Positions 37,166 through 45,402 of a stretch of DNA of 64,000 bases are shown piece by piece. Made by a program: the position numbers and the translations under genes. The notes under the pieces are model-generated. The model made no database searches, was not told the origin of the DNA, and saw only the letters and a list, made by a program, of their open reading frames with translations. How positions within the stretch are numbered: position 1 is the first letter of the stretch; each line of letters starts with the position of its first letter. Source of the stretch: CAVZVW01 sp963778845 (GTDB lineage: Bacteria; Actinomycetota; Actinomycetes; Actinomycetales; Kineosporiaceae); the NCBI GenBank assembly GCA_963778845.1, contig CAVZVW010000009.1, positions 62,001 through 126,000 of the forward strand, given 5' to 3'.

Positions 37166-38491
37166 TCAGGACGCCGCGGCGGCGCCGGCCGAACGCTGCA
37201 GGGCCGCGGCCAGGGCCTCGGCGGTGAGGTCGACCTGCCAGCGGCGCGCGCCGCGCTCGAGCAGAGCGGCGCTGACCTGACCGGCGTCGACGGGCTGCTG
37301 GGCGTCGGCTGCCGGCGGCTCCCAGGCGAGCCGGCGCAGGACATCGGGGCCGAGCACGTTCTCAGCCGGCATGTGGTGCTGGCGCGCAAGGGCGGTGACG
37401 GCGGCCCGGCAGGCCGCCAGGCGGGCGGCGGCCGCGGGGTCGCGTTCGGACCAGACCCTGGCCGGCGGCGGGCCCTCGGTCGGCAGATGCTGAGGCGGCA
37501 GCTCGGCTTCGGGGAGTGCCCTCGCGCGGGCGATCGCATCCGCCCATCGGCGGGCGTAGCGCCGCGCTGCGCGGCCGGTGAACCCGTGCAGGTCGGCCAG
37601 GTCCGCCGCGCCCGCCGTCGACGCCATGGAGGCCTCGATGATTGCCGAGTCGGTCAGGAGACGTCCGGGGGAGACGTCGCGCTCGCGGGCCAGCTCCTCC
37701 CGGGAGTACCAGAGCTCGCGCAGAGTCGCGAGCTGACGGCGCGTGCGTACCCGGTGCATCCCGGACGTGCGGCGCCAGGGGTCCTGGCGTGGCGCGGCGG
37801 CCGGGGCGACGGCCAGTGCGGCGAACTCCTGGCGTGCCCAGTCGAGCTTGCCCTGCGCGTCGAGCTCGCTCTCGATGCGGTCCCGCAGCTCGATGAGCAC
37901 CTCGACGTCGAGGGCGGCGTAGCTCAGCCAGGGTTCGGGAAGCGGACGAACGGACCAGTCGACCGCCGAGTGCTCCTTGGCCAGGCTGTAGCCCAGCAGC
38001 TCCTCGACCATCGCGGCGAGGCCGACGCGGGGGAGGCCGGCCAGGCGTCCCCCGAGCTCGGTGTCGAACAGGACGTCCGGACGCATGCCGACCTCGGCCA
38101 GGCATGGGAGGTCCTGGCTGGCGGCGTGCAGCACCCACTCGGCATCGCGCAGTGCGTCCCCGAGCGTGCTGAGGTCCGGCAGGGCGGCCGGGTCGACCAG
38201 GGCCGTGCCGGCGCCGGCACGGCGCAGCTGCACCAGGAAGGCGCGCTGGCCGTAGCGATGGCCTGAGGCGCGCTCGGCGTCCACAGCCAGGGGGCCGCTG
38301 CCCGCGACCAGCCGCCGCACCGTCTCGGCCAGGGCCTGCGGGGTGGTCACCACCGGGGGTACGCCGTCACGTGGGGCGTCCAGCCGTAGCGGCGCCGGCA
38401 CCTGGCCGTCGGGGGAGGGGGGTCCGTCCGCGACCGGCGGCTCGTGGTCGTCAGGAGCGCGGACGGGAACGGCAGGGTCGCTCGCCTGCAC
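37166..38491 (-). CDS. Ribonuclease D-like 3'-5' exonuclease with HRDC domain
   Basis: 441 residues from GTG 38491. The DEDD exonuclease fold shows DxE in LAVDAERASGHRYGQRAFLV, a second site in HAASQDLPCLAEVG, LFDTELGGRLAG and the last Asp in LSYAALDVEVLIELRD. The HRDC part follows (LRELWYSREELARERDVSPG, DLADLHGFTGRAARRYARRW). It probably trims RNA 3' ends. The gene corresponds to Rv2681 and sits as expected between fatty-acid genes and the regulator/DUF3000/hemE cluster. Confidence 0.9.
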   Translation of the reverse strand: MQASDPAVPVRAPDDHEPPVADGPPSPDGQVPAPLRLDAPRDGVPPVVTTPQALAETVRRLVAGSGPLAVDAERASGHRYGQRAFLVQLRRAGAGTALVDPAALPDLSTLGDALRDAEWVLHAASQDLPCLAEVGMRPDVLFDTELGGRLAGLPRVGLAAMVEELLGYSLAKEHSAVDWSVRPLPEPWLSYAALDVEVLIELRDRIESELDAQGKLDWARQEFAALAVAPAAAPRQDPWRRTSGMHRVRTRRQLATLRELWYSREELARERDVSPGRLLTDSAIIEASMASTAGAADLADLHGFTGRAARRYARRWADAIARARALPEAELPPQHLPTEGPPPARVWSERDPAAAARLAACRAAVTALARQHHMPAENVLGPDVLRRLAWEPPAADAQQPVDAGQVSAALLERGARRWQVDLTAEALAAALQRSAGAAAAS

Positions 38492-38497
38492 GGACCC

Positions 38498-38503
38498 ACC
38501 GTA
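38498..38503 (-). promoter_or_regulatory. -10 hexamer TACGGT of the RNase D gene
   Basis: On the minus strand TACGGT ends 6 bases before GTG 38491, with no Shine-Dalgarno; a leaderless start. Confidence 0.5.
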
Positions 38504-38604
38504 GGGCAGGAGGGGCCCGGGACCGGTGCCGGACGCGCGGGAAGCCGGCTGCGCGGAGTCCCGGGCGTTGTCGTGCAGACGGGCGTTGCGGGTGCGGCCG
38601 ACGG

Positions 38605-39201
38605 TCAGGAGATCGCGCCGGAGCGCAGCGAGGTCGCTACCATCTCGGCGCGGTCCCCCGTGCCGAGCTTGCGGGCGATCCTGGCGAGGTGGCTCTTGAC
38701 CGTGAGCGCGGACAGCCCGAGGTCGTCACCGATGTCCTTGTTCGACTTACCCTCCGCCACGAGCTGAAGCACCTGGATCTCGCGGGCCGACAGCGTGTCG
38801 ACGCCATCGGAGCGCGCACCCATCGGCCGAGCGCCCGCCGGGGCGGCCGACACCAGGTAGGAGCGGACCCCGGCGCTCACGGCTGCACGCACCGTGTAGG
38901 GGTCGTCGGAGGTCGACAGGACCATCCCGCGGTGCCATCCGGCAGCCCGCAGCTCACGCATGAGGGCGATGCCGGAGCCGTCGGGCAGACCTGCCTCGAT
39001 GACCACCAGGTCGGCGACGCCGACCTGGGACCGTGCGCGGGCCTCGGCGACCGTCGACACCTCGAGCACGTGCCTGGCCCCCAGCGCGCGAAGCGTGTGG
39101 GAGACCGCCTCACGCAGCGCCGGGTTGGCGACGACGACCATGGCGGCGAAGCGCCCAGGGCGTGGGACGCCCACGCCGGTTCGCTCGACAAGTGTGGTCA
39201 C
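38605..39201 (-). CDS. LuxR-type regulator with a receiver-like domain lacking the phospho-acceptor Asp
   Basis: 198 residues from GTG 39201, which has AGGAGG five bases upstream and is preferred over ATG 39243. The N-terminal receiver-like domain (FAAMVVVANPALREAVSHTL) has Glu69 in LVVIEAGLPDGSGIAL where response regulators have Asp. The C-terminal LuxR helix-turn-helix is standard: LSAREIQVLQLVAEGKSNKD and LGLSALTVKSHLARIARKLG. It should bind DNA without phosphorylation, perhaps constitutively active because Glu mimics phospho-Asp. No kinase gene is adjacent. A LuxR gene occupies this position in Streptomyces too. Confidence 0.85.
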   Translation of the reverse strand: MTTLVERTGVGVPRPGRFAAMVVVANPALREAVSHTLRALGARHVLEVSTVAEARARSQVGVADLVVIEAGLPDGSGIALMRELRAAGWHRGMVLSTSDDPYTVRAAVSAGVRSYLVSAAPAGARPMGARSDGVDTLSAREIQVLQLVAEGKSNKDIGDDLGLSALTVKSHLARIARKLGTGDRAEMVATSLRSGAIS

Positions 39202-39307
39202 GCCGACCTCCTGCACGACACCCGACTGGGCGGGCCTGCTCATTCCCCGTGAGGATCGGCATCGCACGACGACGACTTGAGATTCCGGCTCCCCGCGGGG
39301 TCGCCGC

Positions 39308-39877
39308 CTACCGACGTCGGGGCAGGGGGGCAACGCCCGGTGGTAGGGGCGGCAGGCCCGCGACCGTGCACAAGAGGGCCGACCAGGCCGTGAGATGCAG
39401 CCCGACGTCGCCGCGCGGCGTCCAGGAGGCCCTGACCTCCAGCTCCAGGGACGCCGGCCTGTCGGCCAGTGCTCCGAAGCTCTCCGACAGCACCCGCGTC
39501 ACCGTGCCGCCGGCAGCGGTGTGCTCCGCGCCGTTCTCGGCGAGCACCTCCAGCAACCACGTCCAGCCGACCTCGCCGAGCATGGGGTCGTTGCCGAGGT
39601 CGGCCTCCAGGGCGGCGCGCACGAACGTCACCGCCCGGAACGTCCCCTCCCAGGCCTCCTGCCCTGCGGGGTCGTGCAGCAGCACGAACCTGCCCGTGGC
39701 GAGCTCCTCGTCGTGGACCACCACGTCCGCGCTGACGGCGACGGCATGGGGGGCGATCCGCTGCGGAGCCGGCACCTCCTCGAGCACGATCTCGGGCCGG
39801 AGCCGGGCACTGCGCAGGCGCTCGATCGCCCGGAGGAAGTCCTCCGGGGCGTCGTCGGGCACCCTGCGCACGGCCAC
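39308..39877 (-). CDS. DUF3000 family protein
   Basis: 189 residues from GTG 39877. The conserved core runs APEDFLRAIERLRSARLRPE, ELATGRFVLLHDPAGQEAWE, AALEADLGNDPMLGEVGWTW and LELEVRASWTPRGDVGLHL. This is DUF3000, an actinobacterial family always near hemE. No signal, membrane segment or catalytic motif is visible, and the role is unknown. It is divergent from the EamA transporter gene and has a leaderless-type promoter. Confidence 0.88.
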   Translation of the reverse strand: MAVRRVPDDAPEDFLRAIERLRSARLRPEIVLEEVPAPQRIAPHAVAVSADVVVHDEELATGRFVLLHDPAGQEAWEGTFRAVTFVRAALEADLGNDPMLGEVGWTWLLEVLAENGAEHTAAGGTVTRVLSESFGALADRPASLELEVRASWTPRGDVGLHLTAWSALLCTVAGLPPLPPGVAPLPRRR

Positions 39878-39883
39878 CTTCGC

Positions 39884-39889
39884 AGGGTA
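39884..39889 (-). promoter_or_regulatory. -10 hexamer TACCCT of the DUF3000 gene
   Basis: On the minus strand TACCCT ends 6 bases before GTG 39877 without a Shine-Dalgarno. Confidence 0.5.
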
Positions 39890-39971
39890 CGACCGCCACC
39901 CGCGCCTGCGTGCTCGACGCGCCCGACGCGGCCGGGTGGACGGCGCGCACGAGTCGCGGCGCGCGTTGACC

Positions 39972-39977
39972 TATGGT
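39972..39977 (+). promoter_or_regulatory. -10 hexamer TATGGT of the EamA gene
   Basis: TATGGT ends 7 bases before GTG 39985. The ATG at 39973 lies inside it, so GTG 39985 is the likelier start. Confidence 0.4.
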
Positions 39978-39984
39978 GGCGCGA

Positions 39985-40812
39985 GTGGCCGTCCTCCTCG
40001 CGCTGGTCTCCAGCGCGGTATGGGGGACGGCCGACTTCGGTGGGGGGCTGCTCTCGCGTCGCCTCCCGGCCGCTGCCGTGACGGCGTGGTCGCAGACGGC
40101 CGGCATGCTGGCCGCGGTGCTGGCCGTGACGGTCCTGCACGCCTGGCAGCCCGTCGGTGCGTGGACTGCCTGGTCGGTGATGGCCGGTGCCTGCGGGGCG
40201 CTCGGGCTCGTGCTCTTCTACCGCGCACTGGCCACGGGGACGATGGGTGTGGTGTCGCCGATCGCGGCCCTCGGTGCCGTCGTGCCGGTCGGCGCCGGGC
40301 TGCTCGCGGGGGAGCGCCCGTCGTCGTTGCAGGTGGTCGGCATCGTGGTCGCACTCACCGGTGCGGTCCTGGCCAGCGGACCTGAGCTCGCGGGCGGCGC
40401 GGGGGCCGAGAGCGTCGTCCTGGCCGCGGCCGCGGGGGCGCTGTTCGGCGGGGCCCTGCTGGGCATCCAGCACGGCGCACAGCAGGCGTCGCTGTTGACG
40501 CTGGCGGGCATGAGGGCGACCTCGGTCGTCGGGTTCCTGACGGTCGCCCTCCTGCGCCGCACCCTCGGCGGCGTGCGAGGTGGCGACCTGCCGGCGCTGG
40601 CCGCCGTGGGGGTCGCCGACGTGCTGGCCAACCTCTGCTATGCCGTCGCCACCACGATCGGCTTGGTCAGCGTGGTGTCCGTGCTGTCGACGCTGTACCC
40701 GGTCGCGACCGTCCTGCTGGCGCGGTGGGTGCTACGGGAGCGGTTGCGACTGGTTCAGCTCGTCGGCGTCGGGGTGGCACTGGGGGGCGTGGCACTCCTC
40801 GCCGCCGGGTAG
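39985..40812 (+). CDS. EamA/DMT-family membrane transporter
   Basis: 275 residues from GTG 39985 (279 from ATG 39973). Ten membrane segments in two EamA repeats: AVLLALVSSAVWGTADFGGG ... GVVSPIAALGAVVPVGAGLL in the first, and ASLLTLAGMRATSVVGFLTV ... VSVLSTLYPVATVLLARWVL in the second. The pattern V(x)PLYPVxTVLLA-RWxLxER near the end is typical of DMT exporters. The substrate is not predictable. It is inserted between DUF3000 and hemE, which are neighbours in other Actinobacteria. Confidence 0.88.
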   Translation: MAVLLALVSSAVWGTADFGGGLLSRRLPAAAVTAWSQTAGMLAAVLAVTVLHAWQPVGAWTAWSVMAGACGALGLVLFYRALATGTMGVVSPIAALGAVVPVGAGLLAGERPSSLQVVGIVVALTGAVLASGPELAGGAGAESVVLAAAAGALFGGALLGIQHGAQQASLLTLAGMRATSVVGFLTVALLRRTLGGVRGGDLPALAAVGVADVLANLCYAVATTIGLVSVVSVLSTLYPVATVLLARWVLRERLRLVQLVGVGVALGGVALLAAG

Positions 40813-40830
40813 TCGAGGCTCAGTGCAGCC

Positions 40831-40875
40831 GGGACGTGGCCGCCTGGGACGTGGCCGCCTGGGACGTGCTCGGGT
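40831..40875. repeat. 15-base tandem repeat before hemE
   Basis: GGGACGTGGCCGCCT occurs twice exactly (40831-40860), followed by a degenerate third copy. It lies between the EamA stop and the hemE start, directly upstream of the presumed hemE promoter. Confidence 0.85.
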
Positions 40876-40891
40876 GGGAGGATGGGCCACC

Positions 40892-41953
40892 GTGGCCACG
40901 ACCTCTCCCGCCCGGGACCCCCGCCTGCTCGACTCGCCCCTGCTGGCGGCCTGCCGCGGCCACCGGCCGACCTGGACGCCCGTGTGGTTCATGCGGCAGG
41001 CGGGTCGGTCGCTGCCGGAGTACCGCCGGGCCCGTGAGGGCGTGGCGATGCTGGAGTCCTGTCGCCGGCCGGAGATGGTCACCGAGCTGACGCTGCAGCC
41101 CGTGCGACGGTACGGCGTCGACGCGGCGATCTTCTACTCCGACATCGTGGTACCGCTGGCGGCCGTCGGTGTGGACCTCGACATCGTCGCCGGGACCGGG
41201 CCCGTGGTCGCGGAGCCGTTCCGCACCCGGCGCGACCTGGACCGGCTGCCCGAGCTCACGGCCGACCACGTGCCCTACGTCACGCAGGCGGTGCGGATGC
41301 TGGTGGCCGAGCTCGGTGCCACCCCGCTCATCGGGTTCGCCGGCGCGCCGTTCACCCTGGCCAGCTACCTCGTCGAGGGCGGCCCGAGCCGTGACCTCGC
41401 GCGCACCAAGGCCCTGATGTTCGGGGACCCGACGCTGTGGGCCGCTCTGCTGCAGCGGCTGGCGCAGATCTCGGGGGAGTTCCTGCGCATCCAGGTGGCA
41501 GCGGGGGCGAGCGCGGTGCAGCTGTTCGACTCCTGGGTCGGCGCGCTGTCGCTGCGCGACTACGTGGACGCCGTCCGGCCGGCGTCCGCGGCGGTTCTCG
41601 CCCGGGTGCGCGACCTCGACGGCACGGTGCCGCGCATCCACTTCGGCGTGGGGACGGGCGAGCTCCTCTCGGCGATGGGAGAGGCGGGCGCGGACGTCGT
41701 CGGCGTGGACTTCCGCGTGCCGCTGGACGAGGCGGCGCGTCGCGTGGGTCCGACGCGGTCCGTTCAGGGCAACCTCGACCCGGCACTGCTCTTCGCCCCG
41801 TGGGAGGTCACCGTGCAGCGGGTACGGCGGGCGCTCGAGGACGGTCGGGCGGCCCGTGGCCACATCTTCAACCTCGGGCACGGCGTGCCGCCCGGTGCCG
41901 ACCCCGACGTGCTCGCCCGAGTCGTCGAGCTGGTGCACGCCGAGACCGCGTAG
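40892..41953 (+). CDS. hemE: Uroporphyrinogen decarboxylase
   Basis: 353 residues from GTG 40892. Signature segments are PVWFMRQAGRSLPEYRRAR, FYSDIVVPLAAVGVDLDIVAG, GFAGAPFTLASYLVEGGPSR, QLFDSWVGALSLRDYVD and HIFNLGHGVPPGADPDVL. It removes four carboxyl groups from uroporphyrinogen III to give coproporphyrinogen III, the substrate for HemY (CgoX) encoded 3.4 kb further on. Usually hemE and hemY are closer; here a secreted-protein gene and a lipoprotein gene lie between. GAGGAT at 40878-40883 is a weak -10 for a leaderless start. Confidence 0.96.
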   Translation: MATTSPARDPRLLDSPLLAACRGHRPTWTPVWFMRQAGRSLPEYRRAREGVAMLESCRRPEMVTELTLQPVRRYGVDAAIFYSDIVVPLAAVGVDLDIVAGTGPVVAEPFRTRRDLDRLPELTADHVPYVTQAVRMLVAELGATPLIGFAGAPFTLASYLVEGGPSRDLARTKALMFGDPTLWAALLQRLAQISGEFLRIQVAAGASAVQLFDSWVGALSLRDYVDAVRPASAAVLARVRDLDGTVPRIHFGVGTGELLSAMGEAGADVVGVDFRVPLDEAARRVGPTRSVQGNLDPALLFAPWEVTVQRVRRALEDGRAARGHIFNLGHGVPPGADPDVLARVVELVHAETA

Positions 41954-42101
41954 CACGGCCTCGCCAGGGTGCCGATCGGCGGATCGGGTGGTCCCGGGCA
42001 TTCCCCTCAAGATCGGCCACGGCTGCCCCGACATTGGCACGGGACATAGGTCATGCCCGGTGCCGGCCGTCGGCTCCCGGGCGTCGGAGGAGGGCAGCCT
42101 G

Positions 42102-43847
42102 ATGGGAACCACGGGACGCGGCATGCCGCCGCGCACGACGTCGGCCGGGAACCGGGGCTGCCGGCATGCAGGGCACGGTGCCGCCGCGGTGGTCGCCGCC
42201 GCGGGGATGGTGCTCGCCGGCGTCCAGGCGGCCCAGGCGGACGTGCCGATGCAGGTCACGGGCTCGTCGGTCACGACGGTGACGTCCGACTCGACCACCG
42301 CCCTGACGGGCTTCTCGGTCAGCGGCACCACCGGCACGCTGTTCGTGTCCCTGGGTACGGACCGGGGCGCCCTCGACCTTCCCGCGCATACCGGTCTGAC
42401 GCTGGCCTACGGGTACACGCAGTTCTCCGGGTCGGCCTTCTCGTTCACCGGCACCGAGACCGACGTCGACACCGCGTTGGCGGGCCTGACCCTGGCGCCG
42501 GGAGCCGGCGCCGGCACCGCACATGTGAGCCTGGCTGTCGCACCGCAGCAGGACGGGCTGGCCTACCTGCCGGCGACCGGCCACTACTACCAGTTCGTGT
42601 CCGCACCGGCGATCGCATGGACCGACGCGCAGACCGACGCGGCCACGCACAACTTCGCGGGCCAGACCGGGTACCTGGCCGCGATCCCGACGGCGACCGT
42701 CAACGACTTCATCACGGGCAAGATCGAGGGTGCCAGCAACGTCTGGTTCGGCGCGAAGGCCGTGGACTACCCCGACGACCCCGACGTCCAGCGGATCTGG
42801 AGCTGGACCGACGGCCCGCTGGCCGGCCAGGTGTTCACCCGGTGCTCCAACGTCGAGGGGGCCTGCGAGCACACCGGCGACGACAGCGTCTACGACGCCT
42901 GGGCCTCGGGCGAGCCGAACAACTACGACTACTTCGCCGGCGAGGGCGAGGGCGAGCACTACGCCGTCACCAACTGGGGCGAGGGCAGCGGCGAGTGGAA
43001 CGACCTACCGGACTCGACCGAGGACATCGACGGCTACGTCGTGGAGTTCGGCGACAACGAGACGCCGTTCGCCGGTGCCGCCTCGGTGACCAGCGACATC
43101 GCCGTGACGGCACAGCAGGCCCAGGGGATCGTCTTCCCGCAGCCGCCGGCTGTGTCGGTGAGCTCGCTCCGCGCGACGATGCGCGCGGGCGCCACCTCCG
43201 CGCTTCCTGTGACCTACACAGCGACCCGGCCCACCGTCTGCACCATCACGGGCGCGACGGTGACGCTGCGCCGGGCGGGCCTGTGCACGATCGTCGCGCA
43301 CCAGGCGGGCAACAGCTCGTTCCTGGCCGCGGCGGCCGTCTCGCGGACGTTCCGGGTCGCACCTGCACCGGCCCTGCGCGCCGTCCCCGCCCACCCGTGG
43401 GGCACCGGGCCGCTGCGGTACACGACGGCGCTCGACCGCAGCCGCAACGGCGGCGTCGCGGCGATCGCGGCTTACCTCACGGTGGACCTGCAGCAGTCGG
43501 AGTCGGCTGTGCTCTCGGATGCGGCCCTGTTCGGTTTCGACAGCGCCGTGCTGACGACACGGGGCCGCGCGGAGGTGCGCGCGCTGGTGGCGCGGCTCGA
43601 CGCGGCGAGCAGCGTGGTCTGTGAGGGCTACACCGACTACGCCGGTCGTGCCGGCCACGAGCTGCTGCTCAGCCGTGCCCGGGCGCAGGTCGTATGCGCC
43701 GCGCTGCGGCAGTACGGCGCTCACGTCACGGTGAGCAGCGTCGGGTACGGGGGCAGCCGACCCGTCGTGGTCGGGGGCTACGCGCGGCAGCGGGCGGAGA
43801 ACCGTCGCGTCGTGGTCCGAGTGACCGGGATGGCCCGCCAGGGCTGA
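42102..43847 (+). CDS. Secreted C-type-lectin-like / Ig-like / OmpA-like protein
   Basis: 581 residues from ATG 42102 (GGAGGAGGG upstream). A signal peptide (AAAVVAAAGMVLAGVQAAQA, about 27-47) is followed by a beta-rich adhesin-type repeat (50-150), a C-type-lectin-like domain (about 152-316), an Ig-like region (345-420) and an OmpA-like domain (475-575). The lectin part has WFGAKAVDY, EPN at 271-273 (WASGEPNNYDYF) and WND at 299-301 (SGEWNDLPDS), the calcium/mannose-type motifs. The OmpA part has ALFGFDSAVLTTRGR, GYTDYAGRAGHELLLSRARA, VGYGGSRPVVVGG and ENRRVVVRV. It would link a sugar-binding head to peptidoglycan outside the cell. It is inserted between hemE and hemY. Confidence 0.78.
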   Translation: MGTTGRGMPPRTTSAGNRGCRHAGHGAAAVVAAAGMVLAGVQAAQADVPMQVTGSSVTTVTSDSTTALTGFSVSGTTGTLFVSLGTDRGALDLPAHTGLTLAYGYTQFSGSAFSFTGTETDVDTALAGLTLAPGAGAGTAHVSLAVAPQQDGLAYLPATGHYYQFVSAPAIAWTDAQTDAATHNFAGQTGYLAAIPTATVNDFITGKIEGASNVWFGAKAVDYPDDPDVQRIWSWTDGPLAGQVFTRCSNVEGACEHTGDDSVYDAWASGEPNNYDYFAGEGEGEHYAVTNWGEGSGEWNDLPDSTEDIDGYVVEFGDNETPFAGAASVTSDIAVTAQQAQGIVFPQPPAVSVSSLRATMRAGATSALPVTYTATRPTVCTITGATVTLRRAGLCTIVAHQAGNSSFLAAAAVSRTFRVAPAPALRAVPAHPWGTGPLRYTTALDRSRNGGVAAIAAYLTVDLQQSESAVLSDAALFGFDSAVLTTRGRAEVRALVARLDAASSVVCEGYTDYAGRAGHELLLSRARAQVVCAALRQYGAHVTVSSVGYGGSRPVVVGGYARQRAENRRVVVRVTGMARQG

Positions 43848-43869
43848 GCCGGGCTACCAAGGGGCGGGT

Positions 43870-43903
43870 CCGGGGTCGCAGGCCCTGAGCCGAGCGACCC
43901 CGG
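43870..43903. terminator. Bidirectional hairpin between convergent genes
   Basis: CCGGGGTCGC and GCGACCCCGG form a perfect 10-pair stem with a 14-base loop, between the stop of the lectin gene and that of the DUF4349 gene, where a shared terminator is expected. No T-run is present, as is usual for high-GC Actinobacteria. Confidence 0.65.
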
Positions 43904-43909
43904 CCCGGG

Positions 43910-45223
43910 TCAGACGCCGGGCTCGTCGTCCGCCGCCGCCTCGTCGGCCTCGAGCAGGGCTGTGACCGAACCGCCCCCCGCCGCCGGGGGCCCGGCCTGC
44001 GCCGGCTGCCCGGGGCCGGCAGCGGGGGCGACCTGCGTGGGCCCGGGCTGACCCGTCGGGACGCCCGGCGCGTGCCTCGGGTCCACCCATGCGGGCTGGG
44101 GCACCGGCTGGGACCACACGCCGGGCTGGGCGACCGGCCAGGCCGCAGCACGCTTCTGCGCGAGCAGCGCCGACCGCCGGCGGGCGAACACGACGGCGGG
44201 CCAGCCCAGCAGGCCCACGGCGATCGCGACGGGAAGCAGGTAGCCCACCACCGTGAGTACCGCGACGGTGCTGTCCTTCAGCGCCTGCCACCCGTCGCTG
44301 AGGCCGGCGAGGAACCCCTTCTTGCTCTGCGTGGCGACCTTCACCACGACGTCCGGGGTGCGCAGCACCACCGTGAGCGTGGCCAGGTCGGCGCGGTCGG
44401 ACAGCGCCGCGCGCCGGGCCTCGACTGCCTCGAGGTCGGACTCGCGACGGGAGAGCTCGGACTCCAGCGTGACGATGTCGGTGAGACTGCGCGCCTGCGA
44501 CATCAGGGCGCGCACCCGCGCAACGCTGGCGCGCGCAGTCTCGACGCGGCTGGCCAGGTCGGCGATGTCGCCGGTCACGTCCTGGCTGCTGCTCGTACGG
44601 GACACCTCGTGCCCGACGGCGGTCACCCGCTGCAGAGCCGCGCCCAGGCTGGCCTGCGGCACGCGCAGGACGATGACGCCCTCACCCGGCACGGACGTCG
44701 CCGTGTCACTGCCCGCGCCGGCTGGGGCGCTCGGGTCGGAGCCGTTCGCGCCCGGTGGTGGCGTGGCCGGGCTGGAGAAGCCGGTGGTCTCCGACGACAC
44801 GTACCCGCCGAGGCTGTCGGCGACCGCCCGAACCCGCTCGGCTGCGACCCGCAGGTCCTCGAGGTTCTTCACCTCGACGGTCACCTCCGCCGTGCGGATG
44901 ATGCTCGCCCCGACGCTCACGCTTGCCGCTGCGCCGGCGCCCCCGGCGGCGGCCTTGTTCCCCGCGGCGCTCCCGGCGTCCCCGAAGGCCGGCCCCGAGC
45001 CTGCGGCGGGCTGCTCGGGCGCCGGGGCCGCAGCGCTGGCGCTGGCCGCGACGCCGGCGTCGGAGGCCAGGCCGGCGGAGGATCCCGCCCCCGAGGAGGA
45101 CGACCCGCCGCAGCCCGCGACGAGCGCGACGGCGGCGGCGACCCCGACGCCGGCCGCGAGCCGGGCGAGGCGGTGCTGACGGGGGCGCGGGGCTCGCGCG
45201 GGAGCGGGTGCCAGGGCGCTCAT
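43910..45223 (-). CDS. DUF4349 lipoprotein
   Basis: 437 residues from ATG 45223, preceded by GGAGG. The signal peptide ends in a lipobox VALVAGC (Cys38). After a Ser/Ala/Pro linker comes DUF4349: ASIIRTAEVTVEVKNLEDLR, VADSLGGYVSSETTG, GVIVLRVPQASLGAALQRV, a coiled coil (DIADLASRVETARASVARVR and LESELSRRESDLEAVEARR), and a membrane segment (VLTVVGYLLPVAIAVGLLG). The C-terminus is Pro/Gln-rich and cytoplasmic. The lipid anchor and the membrane segment place the coiled coil outside the cell. Function unknown. It converges on the lectin gene and is divergent from hemY. Confidence 0.85.
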   Translation of the reverse strand: MSALAPAPARAPRPRQHRLARLAAGVGVAAAVALVAGCGGSSSSGAGSSAGLASDAGVAASASAAAPAPEQPAAGSGPAFGDAGSAAGNKAAAGGAGAAASVSVGASIIRTAEVTVEVKNLEDLRVAAERVRAVADSLGGYVSSETTGFSSPATPPPGANGSDPSAPAGAGSDTATSVPGEGVIVLRVPQASLGAALQRVTAVGHEVSRTSSSQDVTGDIADLASRVETARASVARVRALMSQARSLTDIVTLESELSRRESDLEAVEARRAALSDRADLATLTVVLRTPDVVVKVATQSKKGFLAGLSDGWQALKDSTVAVLTVVGYLLPVAIAVGLLGWPAVVFARRRSALLAQKRAAAWPVAQPGVWSQPVPQPAWVDPRHAPGVPTGQPGPTQVAPAAGPGQPAQAGPPAAGGGSVTALLEADEAAADDEPGV

Positions 45224-45402
45224 GGGGACCTCCAGTCGGTGACGACACCCCTGCGACGGGACCGTCGACGTCGACGTTCCCACGAGAAGATCTCGATGCG
45301 ATCTCGAAGGGATCTCTGTCGCAGACCATCTCGCCTGGCACGCGTCGAGGTACGGCGGGAGGCGGGTCGTCCATGCCCGCTCGGCGGTGGCAGGCTGTGG
45401 GG
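45224..45402. other. Divergent region between the DUF4349 gene and hemY with clustered GATCTC repeats
   Basis: Within 179 bases there is an inverted repeat CGAGA-AGA-TCTCG (45283-45295) and three GATCTC-type words within 30 bases (45289-45316). These could be operator sites for hemY or the lipoprotein gene; no known regulator motif is matched. Confidence 0.35.
45391..45396 (+). promoter_or_regulatory. -10 hexamer CAGGCT of hemY
   Basis: CAGGCT ends 6 bases before GTG 45403, without a Shine-Dalgarno. Confidence 0.45.

Noticed and set aside
37049..38266. 405-residue plus-strand frame beginning next to the iron box
   Set aside because: It is opposite the RNase D gene; the GTG has no support and the product has no family motif.
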